Source of the DNA: Candidatus Woesearchaeota archaeon
GTDB lineage: Archaea > Nanobdellota > Nanobdellia > Woesearchaeales > SKGA01
Direction of reading: 5' to 3'
Length of the DNA: 42,818 bases
Assembly (NCBI GenBank): GCA_016926395.1
Contig: JAFGOT010000024.1
Coordinates: forward strand, 1 to 42,818
Part shown: positions 1 to 6,428 of the stretch, in pieces
Numbering within the stretch: position 1 is the first letter of the stretch
Layout: each line of letters opens with the position of its first letter
The notes under the pieces: generated by a model
The model's input: the letters and a program-made list of their open reading frames with translations, nothing else
Databases searched by the model: none
Told to the model about the DNA's origin: nothing
Position numbers and translations under genes: made by a program

Positions 1-1
1 A

Positions 2-496
2 CTACAAGAAAGCACAATTCAAAAACATCTAGAAAATCTTGTTGAACATCATCAATTACAATTAAGAGAAGTTATGAAAACATGGAAGGTTAAGATAATA
101 CTCAAAAACATAAAAACATCAACAGATACAATAAAAAGTATTGATAAAAAAATAAATAATAAACAAATATCTTTAGATGATATCAGCCTAGTATTAGCAA
201 TAATCAAAGGCAAGTATAAAAAGAAAAGCTCAACATACTTTATTCAATGGTATCAAAAAGTTAACTGTCAAAGAAAATGTTATAATAATCAAAACCAAAT
301 ACTTAGTTGTAGAATAAAGTTTCAAAAACTACAAGCAACAATAAATAACTTAGAATTTAATAAAAAAGAATTCTTAGAACTAATAAACAACCAAACAACA
401 ATCTGTGAACTATCCAAAAAAGAAAAAAGCAAATTTGTAAGCTGGCAAGAACACAAAAATAACATTAGCGTATTACATACTCCGAGCTCGCAATAA
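2..496 (+). CDS. C-terminal part of an unknown protein, cut by the window edge
   Basis: The frame is open from base 2 to a TAA at 494-496, so this is probably the 3' end of a longer gene rather than one starting at the ATG at 74. The residues before that ATG include TIQKHLENLVE, which resembles the small helix-turn-helix at the C-terminus of RecQ-like helicases and related proteins (weak similarity by eye). The rest is Lys/Asn/Gln-rich, probably helical, with several cysteines (CQRKC) but no motif I can name. It precedes a recombinase by 25 nt on the same strand. Its function is unknown; the upstream sequence would decide. Confidence 0.5.
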   Translation, partial: LQESTIQKHLENLVEHHQLQLREVMKTWKVKIILKNIKTSTDTIKSIDKKINNKQISLDDISLVLAIIKGKYKKKSSTYFIQWYQKVNCQRKCYNNQNQILSCRIKFQKLQATINNLEFNKKEFLELINNQTTICELSKKEKSKFVSWQEHKNNISVLHTPSSQ

Positions 497-521
497 AAAC
501 AGTCTCAAACATATTCTTTGT

Positions 522-1031
522 ATGGAATACAAACGTGAACCTTTAGAAGAAGATGAAGTAATGCTACTGCGTAAATCATGCCATAACTTCGAAGAAGAAC
601 TCGCCATTAACATACTTCTTGATACGGGAATGAGAGTCTCTGAACTGGCAAATCTCAAAGAAGAAAATATTAGTTGGCAAAGAGGATGCATCACTATTAT
701 CGGTAAAGGAAAGAAACGACGAGTCATACCTTTAAGCAAGCTCGCAAAGTTCTACGTAACTCAGCTTTTTACAAAAGAAACTAAATTTCCGTTAGCGATG
801 AGAACAATACAAAAATATGTGAAAGTAGTTGCAGAAAGAGCAAGGATAAGAAAGCCTGTAAGCCCGCACGTGCTACGACACACCTTCGCTGTAACCTACT
901 TACATAAAGGTGGAAATCTTCGAGCATTACAGGCCATTCTTGGGCACAGTAGCATCACAACAACAGATATTTATCTAAACTACAGCGGAAAAAGAGTTCT
1001 TGATGATTTTGCAAAGGTGTGGGAACAATGA
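522..1031 (+). CDS. tyrosine recombinase (XerC/D-like), catalytic domain only
   Basis: DNA strand-exchange enzyme of the phage-integrase/Xer family. The 169 residues hold the full catalytic set: Arg38 in GMRVSEL, Lys62 in the beta-hairpin GKGKK, His116-x-x-Arg119 in HVLRH, His142 in LGHSS and the nucleophile Tyr151. The N-terminal SAM-like core-binding domain (about 90-100 residues in XerA/XerC/XerD) is missing, so the protein is roughly half the usual length. The distance from Lys62 to the HxxR box is also short (54 residues against 76 in the second recombinase here). The nuclease gene starts inside its stop codon (ATGA). It may be a remnant of an integrated element or a minimal recombinase that needs a partner. 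The catalytic assignment is secure; activity is uncertain. Confidence 0.85.
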   Translation: MEYKREPLEEDEVMLLRKSCHNFEEELAINILLDTGMRVSELANLKEENISWQRGCITIIGKGKKRRVIPLSKLAKFYVTQLFTKETKFPLAMRTIQKYVKVVAERARIRKPVSPHVLRHTFAVTYLHKGGNLRALQAILGHSSITTTDIYLNYSGKRVLDDFAKVWEQ

Positions 1032-1555
1032 TGCGAAAACATCGTGAAGACATGATTAATCTTGACCTTGATTGTTTTTTGTTTCGTAATGATGATTTAG
1101 ATTATGAAGAATATTATTATCTGGAAAATCACGGTTACGAGTATGGAGAGTTTGTACCAATTGGTAAAAATTGTCAAGAAGAATTTCTTATTAAGAAAAA
1201 TACTCGCGAGTCGCTAGGTCATACATTTCTTGTTCATAACATTAAACAAGAATTAGAAAAATGTGGTGTTGAGGTAAAAACATACATTACAGTAAAACCA
1301 GACCTGATTTTTACCACAAAGAAAAACAAAATTTTTGTAGTTGAAGTTGAAACAGGAAAACAATTTCGAAGAAGAAAACAAAGAATAAAAAACAACTTCG
1401 AAAAAGTAAAACAAAAATATTCAAACGTTGTAATTGTTGTAACGACAACTAAAGTAAAAAGACACTACCAAAGACTATTACCAAACAACACAATAATGGT
1501 AAGAACAGATATACAAAAATGGATAGCCTCGCTCAAGAAGAATAAAGAGTTATAA
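1028..1555 (+). CDS. PD-(D/E)XK-like nuclease family protein
   Basis: I chose the ATG at 1028 because it overlaps the recombinase stop as ATGA; a GTG at 1019 is also in frame. The centre has KPDLIF (Asp about residue 92), then a hydrophobic strand and VVEVETGK (Glu106, Glu108, Lys111). This is the arrangement of PD-(D/E)XK nuclease folds, followed by a basic helix and a strand-rich tail ending in a short Trp-containing helix. Nucleases of this look are frequent in archaeal integrated elements and plasmids. Coupling to a recombinase suggests a role in element maintenance, integration or defence (inference). The N-terminal 60 residues are acidic and Tyr-rich and match nothing I recognise. Confidence 0.55.
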   Translation: MMRKHREDMINLDLDCFLFRNDDLDYEEYYYLENHGYEYGEFVPIGKNCQEEFLIKKNTRESLGHTFLVHNIKQELEKCGVEVKTYITVKPDLIFTTKKNKIFVVEVETGKQFRRRKQRIKNNFEKVKQKYSNVVIVVTTTKVKRHYQRLLPNNTIMVRTDIQKWIASLKKNKEL

Positions 1556-1627
1556 TTACGGTACCAACAGCATGGCCGGAAACCGTTTAGAAACAAATAA
1601 TTATGCAAGCTAAGGGGGTGAAAAAGA

Positions 1628-1642
1628 GGGTGCAACGCACCC
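1628..1642. terminator. short hairpin after the integrase/nuclease pair
   Basis: GGGTGC and GCACCC form a perfect 6-bp stem around an AAC loop. It lies between the ends of two convergent units, the nuclease (+) and the SHOCT recombinase (-). It could stop or stabilise either transcript; there is no strong T-tract on the + side. Confidence as a terminator is low. Confidence 0.3.
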
Positions 1643-1663
1643 CAAGATAACACCCAAAAAATA

Positions 1664-2410
1664 CTAAACAGAACTCAAGTTACAAAGCAACAAATATTGC
1701 TCTTCAAAAGCTTCCATACTAATTTCTCCACTAGCAAAGCGAAGTTTCAACACTTGTAGAGGATCCTCTATTTTCTCGAAATGTTTAGTATGACTTTGTT
1801 TTTTGCCAAAAGCTAAGTTAATTTTATTTTGCAAATCTTTATTACTGATATATGCATAGACTTGTGTTGTGTGTATATCAACATGACCTAAAGACCTTTG
1901 CACATAATACAAATCAACACCTTGCTCCAACAAATAGGTAGCATAAGTATGCCTTAATGTGTGAAAACTGTAAGCATACCTTTGTTGTCCAATAGTTGAT
2001 TTGAAAGTTTTAATACTAAGTTTAGCTTTTTCAAGATATTCCTTAAATTTTCTTGATAAAAGATTTGTCACATAAGGATTTTCATATTCATTACAAATAA
2101 AAAATTCACTTTCTTTATTGTAACGAAACCATTTTTCAAGCAAAGGCTTTAGAGCAGTTGGCAACATTACAACTCTATCTTTTGCGCCTTTTCCTTGACG
2201 AACAATTACTTTCTCAGATTCCAAATCAACATCTTGCTTTTTCAAATTGCAAACTTCACTTATTCGAAGCCCGCAAAACAAAGCAACCATACAACCCATA
2301 AAAACAGGCGCATCATCAATGTTCTCAAATAAAGAAATTAATTGTTTCTTATTCAAAACATTAGGAAGTGTTCGTTTGTTAGCGTTTGGTCGAGCAAAAT
2401 TAGTTGCCAT
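1664..2410 (-). CDS. tyrosine recombinase with C-terminal SHOCT-like segment
   Basis: Site-specific recombinase, 248 residues. The catalytic set is complete: Arg49 (GLRISEV), Lys74 (GKGAKDR), His150-x-x-Arg153 (HTLRH), His176 (LGHVD) and Tyr185. As in the recombinase at 522, the N-terminal core-binding domain is missing; only about 20 residues precede the catalytic fold. After the nucleophile a linker leads to residues 216-242 (DPLQVLKLRFASGEISMEAF), which fit the short SHOCT motif, a two-helix module often at protein ends and thought to mediate oligomerisation. The start ATG lies one nucleotide after the stop of the upstream gene, and the Shine-Dalgarno-like AGAGGG sits inside that gene's end, so the two are probably translationally coupled. 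Likely from an integrated element. Confidence 0.87.
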   Translation of the reverse strand: MATNFARPNANKRTLPNVLNKKQLISLFENIDDAPVFMGCMVALFCGLRISEVCNLKKQDVDLESEKVIVRQGKGAKDRVVMLPTALKPLLEKWFRYNKESEFFICNEYENPYVTNLLSRKFKEYLEKAKLSIKTFKSTIGQQRYAYSFHTLRHTYATYLLEQGVDLYYVQRSLGHVDIHTTQVYAYISNKDLQNKINLAFGKKQSHTKHFEKIEDPLQVLKLRFASGEISMEAFEEQYLLLCNLSSV

Positions 2411-2411
2411 T

Positions 2412-2804
2412 TTACATCCCTCTAATTAATGTTAAGCCCATCTGCTTAACACTCAAGCTAATAGTCTCGCTTGTTTCTTGTTTGCGCTTGAAAGCCTCAC
2501 TAATCGCCTTACGTTGTGATAACTTATTCTCTTTGAGTTGATACTTGATATCTTCAGGAACTTTTTCTAAAAGCAACCATCGGTAAACCGTAAAAGGATT
2601 AAAACCGCTATCCATTAAGAAATTGTACAAGTCTCGATCCTCACCAAGCAAAATAAACTGCTTCTTATTGTAATGATAATGACCAAGCTTACTCATTAAT
2701 TTCACTAAATCACGCCCCTCTAACCAACTATACTCGCTATAAAGCCGTTTTTTAAGGCTTGTAAGCCTTCTCAAATAGTCTTTCTGCACATAGTCTTGTT
2801 TCAC
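2412..2804 (-). CDS. unknown helical protein coupled to the SHOCT recombinase
   Basis: The frame extends to 2861, but the best start is the GTG at 2804: GGAGGTGG lies 5 nt upstream, and a minus-strand TATA box at about 2879-2890 puts transcription start near 2855, which excludes the 2861 start. An ATG at 2819 is also possible. The 130-residue product has a likely helix-turn-helix around GFNPFTVYRWLL and a following stretch KVPEDIKYQLKENKLSQRKA that resembles the region after the HTH in ParB-type proteins (weak, by eye). The gap to the recombinase is one base. It could supply the DNA-binding function the recombinase lacks, or act as a recombination directionality or partition factor (inference). 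Confidence 0.55.
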   Translation of the reverse strand: MKQDYVQKDYLRRLTSLKKRLYSEYSWLEGRDLVKLMSKLGHYHYNKKQFILLGEDRDLYNFLMDSGFNPFTVYRWLLLEKVPEDIKYQLKENKLSQRKAISEAFKRKQETSETISLSVKQMGLTLIRGM

Positions 2805-2877
2805 GCATGCCACCTCCATGGCAAAGGCGAAAGCCCAGAATACTGGCGACACAAAAGCCAACGCACAAGATGCAGAA

Positions 2878-2940
2878 TCTATAAATATTTCGTTTTATAG
2901 TCACTTGTAAGTAGTAACTTATAACAACATTTATAAATAA
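2878..2940. promoter_or_regulatory. divergent promoters with shared ACTT/AAGT operator
   Basis: A minus-strand TATA box (about 2879-2890) serves the recombinase operon and a plus-strand TATA box (TTTATAAATA, 2931-2940) lies 20-29 nt before the ATG at 2960. Between them are ACTT (2903-2906), AAGT (2909-2912) and ACTT (2917-2920), forming two overlapping inverted repeats. This is a plausible operator for the HTH protein encoded next to it. Confidence 0.4.
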
Positions 2941-2959
2941 CTCCGTTTTACAAAAAAAC

Positions 2960-3202
2960 ATGGGAATAAGTGATTTGTATAAACGATTAGTTGGTAAAGA
3001 ACAAACCAAACCAGAAGCAAACATAGATTTATTTTTGAGAGGATTAAATGATATTTATTTAAATCAAAAAATACAAACTGAGCCGGTGAAAGAATTTAAA
3101 CCTAATCCTTTAACAGGCCTTGGAATTAATCCTGTAACTGGACAAAGTATTCTTGGTCGAGGAAAAATAACTCCTTATGAAGGTCATAAAAGAAAAAAAT
3201 AG
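2960..3202 (+). CDS. small unknown protein, leaderless start
   Basis: An 80-residue protein: a short helical N-terminus (ISDLYKRLVGKEQ), then a Pro/Gly-rich tail with a repeated N-P-x-TG pattern (NPLTGLGINPVTGQSILG) and a basic end. No signal peptide or membrane segment is visible. A TATA box 20-29 nt upstream of the ATG implies a leaderless message, and a T-rich stretch follows the TAG stop. These support a real gene, but I cannot assign a function. The NPxTG repeats recall tails of small proteins on mobile elements. Confidence 0.55.
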   Translation: MGISDLYKRLVGKEQTKPEANIDLFLRGLNDIYLNQKIQTEPVKEFKPNPLTGLGINPVTGQSILGRGKITPYEGHKRKK

Positions 3203-3295
3203 TTCTATTTTTTTATTTCGAAACATTTAATAAATAAAATTCTGCTTGAAACTCCATATGGTTAATTTCATAGTGACTTATGAGGTGTTTTCTTA

Positions 3296-3736
3296 ATGAG
3301 AAGATACTATCACAACCAAGGAGGGATAGATAGACGAAATAAGCTTGCTTCTTTTTTAGCTATAGTGTCCGGAGCAATGTTAATCGCATCTGGAACAACT
3401 GGTGTGAGTTCTTGGCAAAGAATACATGATGCAACAATTGCAGTCATAAACATTCCTTTAGTTGAACGATTATTCTTTTTAGTTTTTATATTGGCATCAC
3501 TTGGCGGACTAACTGTTATTTGGGGCGCAATATTAATCAGAAAAAATTTTGTAAGAACGGGAAAATTATTGATTTGGTTAGGATCGGGAATTGGTCTTGT
3601 TTCTTTATTGGTTGACTTGTTTACGACTGTATCAAATGATGGTTTATCTCTGGCAATATTATTCTCTTTGGCTCCTCTTGGTGTATTGCTCTCTTTTGTA
3701 GCGCAAATAATTGCCAAGCCAACTAGGTATTATTAA
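3296..3736 (+). CDS. small four-helix membrane protein, unknown
   Basis: A 146-residue protein with four probable membrane helices, at roughly residues 17-36, 58-80, 91-110 and 115-138, after a basic Tyr/Arg N-terminus. GAGGTG sits 9 nt before the ATG and an AT-rich box at about 3229-3239 is a plausible promoter. Its stop abuts the stop of the convergent GNAT gene with no spacer. I recognise no family; the short loops argue against a solute transporter. Confidence 0.65.
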   Translation: MRRYYHNQGGIDRRNKLASFLAIVSGAMLIASGTTGVSSWQRIHDATIAVINIPLVERLFFLVFILASLGGLTVIWGAILIRKNFVRTGKLLIWLGSGIGLVSLLVDLFTTVSNDGLSLAILFSLAPLGVLLSFVAQIIAKPTRYY

Positions 3737-4264
3737 TTAAAAATCTTTTAGGCCGTGACTTTTTTGTGTTATATATTCTTTAACTTCTGTTAATTTAGAA
3801 TTATCTTTTAGACTTTTAACAAAGAAAACATCAGGTGTTTGACCATCATAAAGAGGCGTAGTCATAATTGGTTTGTAGCCAAGTTGGATAAGAAATGAAT
3901 AAACATCTATTTTATTGGCTGGAGCATCAACAACAATCAAATCATAATCTTCTTTATCTTCTAACTCTGCTTGCTTGGTTGCAAAGTATGCACAACCATG
4001 ACCTTGTGCTAAAGGATTGACACGGATGTTTTTTATCTCTTTAGTTCTAGGAAGCGATTTATGTGGTTGCCAAATAACATCTCCAACTAATTTACCTTCA
4101 GAATGTATTGTGATTGCTTTTTTATATTCAATACTCAGTTCAAAACGTGCTTTCTCAACCCAATCATCATAATTTTTGTAACCAAGATTTAAAAAATGAA
4201 GAAATGTTGCAAGTTCATCTAACTGTTTTATGGACTGAATATCTTTAAAGCTAAAATCAATCAT
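3737..4264 (-). CDS. GNAT-family N-acetyltransferase
   Basis: Predicted acyl-CoA-dependent acetyltransferase, 175 residues. The coenzyme A-binding motif A is seen at KNIRVNPLAQGHGCAYFATK, where Q-G-H-G replaces the usual R/Q-x-x-G-x-G/A. It is preceded by a beta strand (ITIHSEGKLVGDVIW) and followed by the late GNAT strand and helix (DLIVVDAPANKIDVYSFLIQLGYKP). The substrate cannot be read from the sequence. It sits alone on the minus strand with an AT-rich promoter-like region 15-30 nt before the ATG. Confidence 0.7.
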   Translation of the reverse strand: MIDFSFKDIQSIKQLDELATFLHFLNLGYKNYDDWVEKARFELSIEYKKAITIHSEGKLVGDVIWQPHKSLPRTKEIKNIRVNPLAQGHGCAYFATKQAELEDKEDYDLIVVDAPANKIDVYSFLIQLGYKPIMTTPLYDGQTPDVFFVKSLKDNSKLTEVKEYITQKSHGLKDF

Positions 4265-4308
4265 AAAAAACCAAAATATGATGTTAATTATAATATTGTC
4301 TTTTTTAT

Positions 4309-4737
4309 TTAAAAATAGTCTTCATTGACCTTAAAGCCTAATTCTAAAAATTTATGGGTGTATGGGAAAAGTTTGTTTTCTTTAACAGCGAAACAACGAG
4401 GGGATAATCTTATTTCTTTTTTTTCTTCATCAACAAAAATAGGAAATTTTTCACACGTCAAAGGTCTTTTAGGATTTTTATGAATCATACATTTAGAATC
4501 GTTTAATTGTGGACAAGAACCAAGATGATTGCTAAAATTTAGAGAAAATTTGTTACCTTCTTGTTGTTTGATAAATTCTCTATCTTCAAGCTCTTTTCGT
4601 TTATCTTGAGTTAGGAGGTTTAATTCTTCTTCGTTTAAAATTAAATAGCCTTTTCTACAACAGTATGCATGACATTCATTAATGCAGTAATTGCTTATTG
4701 AATTTCTTGCTTTTGACGCAATTTGTTGGATGTTCAC
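4309..4737 (-). CDS. YkgJ-type Cys-cluster protein
   Basis: Member of the YkgJ / CxxCxxCC family, proteins thought to bind zinc or an iron-sulfur cluster. Visible ligands are Cys18, Cys22, Cys26 and Cys27 (C-x3-C-x3-CC), Cys75 in GSCPQL, Cys83 and His86 (CMIH) and Cys95 in RPLTCEKFP, which is the family order. Length (142 residues) is typical. The start is GTG at 4737, with a TATA-like TTAAAT about 27-30 nt upstream, consistent with a leaderless message. The biochemical role of the family is not established; a link to metal or redox handling fits the Fe-S genes elsewhere in the window. Confidence 0.82.
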   Translation of the reverse strand: MNIQQIASKARNSISNYCINECHAYCCRKGYLILNEEELNLLTQDKRKELEDREFIKQQEGNKFSLNFSNHLGSCPQLNDSKCMIHKNPKRPLTCEKFPIFVDEEKKEIRLSPRCFAVKENKLFPYTHKFLELGFKVNEDYF

Positions 4738-4810
4738 AAAGTTAGATTGATTACCTCTTATTTAATGTTTTTTAATAAAAATTAAATAGATATTATCTTG
4801 ATTTTATCTT

Positions 4811-5308
4811 GTGAAGAAAATAGTTGTTAATGATAAGATGCAAAAAGGTTACTATTATTATTTAACCGAGCCGATGGGCAAGAATTTTGACCTTGATTTC
4901 AAACCTGAACTGAGTCCAAAAGAGATGTTAGAGCTTGGAGTGTTTGGGGGAAAATATCTAAATGACTGTAAATCTGAATTTCCAAAAGAGTGGTTTAAAA
5001 ACGCCAAAACTTCTTTAGTGAGAAATATTGAATTAAACTTCTTTAAGGTTGATGCTTCAAAACCTTTAATTTATTGGGAAAACAAGGGTTGGATACATCC
5101 GCAAGATCCTAGGGGTTGGTTTCAATGGTACTGTAGGTATTATTTTGGCAGAAGGAGCGATGATGATGCTAGGCAGATAAAACGCTGGAAAGCTATGACT
5201 CGTCATATTGCACAATTAAAAAAGCACTGTCCTAAAGGTGTACTAGATTGTAGAAGAAAGCAAAGACAAGCTCTTCTTCACTGGGCGTATGATAGTAGAT
5301 TAATCTAA
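4811..5308 (+). CDS. conserved protein of unknown function with GWFQWYCRYYFGRR motif
   Basis: A 165-residue soluble protein. It shows densely aromatic and charged motifs: ELSPKEMLELGVFGGKYL, DPRGWFQWYCRYYFGRR, QIKRWKAMTRH and CRRKQRQALLHWAYD. I recall this pattern from a widely distributed uncharacterised family in bacteria, plants and archaea; that is memory, not a search. The motifs look like a conserved active or binding site rather than structural filler. The start is GTG, with TTAAATAGA 20-27 nt upstream, so the message is probably leaderless. Confidence 0.65.
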   Translation: MKKIVVNDKMQKGYYYYLTEPMGKNFDLDFKPELSPKEMLELGVFGGKYLNDCKSEFPKEWFKNAKTSLVRNIELNFFKVDASKPLIYWENKGWIHPQDPRGWFQWYCRYYFGRRSDDDARQIKRWKAMTRHIAQLKKHCPKGVLDCRRKQRQALLHWAYDSRLI

Positions 5309-5371
5309 TTTTAAGGTTTTATCCTATTTTAATAGTAAGTTTTTTATTCTCTTATATGAAGAAATTTCAAT

Positions 5372-6427
5372 ATGGCTGTTAAAAAGGTGTTAAAAGGAAC
5401 CCTTAGAATAAAAACCAAAGATTTGCAGCTATATGAAAAAACTGATTCCAACAAAGATTATTGGAAGAGATCAGACATAAGCTTGCCAGAAGCAAAGCAA
5501 GTTATTCATTTGTTTAAATCTCATAAAAACTTAAAATTATTGGTTGATTCTAAAGATTCTCGTTTTCTAAAGGGACAACTTTACAAAAATAAAATTCAAG
5601 GAGAAAGAATAAAATCACTGCCAAACGGACAAGAGGTTGATAAAGCATATTCTTTATTTTCTCCTCATTTAAATATTCATGACCAAACGTCAAATGAACA
5701 TTGGGATGTTATTTTTATGAATCCAAATGGTTCTTTTTCTTATATTTATACTCTTAATAAAAAACAAAAATCAATAAGGAAAAAATATACTAAAGTAAAA
5801 GAATTTGAAAATTGTTATCCAAAACTAAAAAGAAATGTTTTAGCTGGAATGAAAAATAATGATGAGATGGCAATTTTAATTTATACTTTGTTAAAAACGC
5901 ACATGAGGGTTGGAAATGAAATATACTTTAAACTAAGTGGTCATAAGGGATTAACAACCTTAACTAAAAAAGATATTTCTATTGATGGAAATAAACTCAC
6001 TTTTAATTATTTGGCTAAAGACGGTGTTCCAATAACAATAACGGAAAATTTTCCAGAAACATATGTTAAAAGTATGAAGTCTAAGCTATCTAAACTAAAA
6101 AGCAACGACTTTGTTTTTGCTACAAAATCAGGACATCCAATACATGAAGAAAAAATAAAATTAGCTTTCAAAAAATATTGTGGTGTTGAGTTTTATCCTC
6201 ATATTATAAGGAGTTATTATGCTACAACTGAAACTAAAAAGTTCTTAGAACTCCATAAGAAACCAAGCAAGGACGAAGTACGCAAATTATTCTTATCTAT
6301 TGCAAAAAAACTTGGTCACAAGAAATTCAGTAAAAAGCACGACGCTTGGGAAGAAAATTTTACTGTGACTTTAAATCATTACGTCGATCCAAGTTTAGTT
6401 AAAAAAATAAAAAAAATAACAAATTAA
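5372..6427 (+). CDS. type IB DNA topoisomerase
   Basis: Relaxes DNA supercoils by a transient 3'-phosphotyrosyl nick. The catalytic half is recognisable: Arg179 in THMRVGNEIY, GLTTL (193-197) followed by a strand and Lys216 (LAKDG, the beta-hairpin lysine), His277-x-x-Arg280 (HIIRSYYAT), His316 (LGHKKF) and the probable nucleophile Tyr337 in NHYVDPSL. This matches the RVGNE...GLTTL...Y-[ID]-x-P signature of poxvirus/bacterial-type TopIB. The 351-residue length is close to the compact bacterial and viral enzymes and lacks the eukaryotic extensions. The first 100 residues would form the N-terminal clamp. The stop is 1 nt from the convergent helicase gene. Confidence 0.85.
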   Translation: MAVKKVLKGTLRIKTKDLQLYEKTDSNKDYWKRSDISLPEAKQVIHLFKSHKNLKLLVDSKDSRFLKGQLYKNKIQGERIKSLPNGQEVDKAYSLFSPHLNIHDQTSNEHWDVIFMNPNGSFSYIYTLNKKQKSIRKKYTKVKEFENCYPKLKRNVLAGMKNNDEMAILIYTLLKTHMRVGNEIYFKLSGHKGLTTLTKKDISIDGNKLTFNYLAKDGVPITITENFPETYVKSMKSKLSKLKSNDFVFATKSGHPIHEEKIKLAFKKYCGVEFYPHIIRSYYATTETKKFLELHKKPSKDEVRKLFLSIAKKLGHKKFSKKHDAWEENFTVTLNHYVDPSLVKKIKKITN

Positions 6428-6428
6428 T

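Noticed and set aside
2752-3024. 90-codon minus-strand frame across the divergent promoter
   Set aside because: It covers both TATA boxes and overlaps the small gene at 2960 and the start of the recombinase operon.
3310-3717. 135-codon frame antisense to the membrane protein at 3296
   Set aside because: It is antisense to a clear four-helix membrane protein with a ribosome-binding site, and has no start signal.
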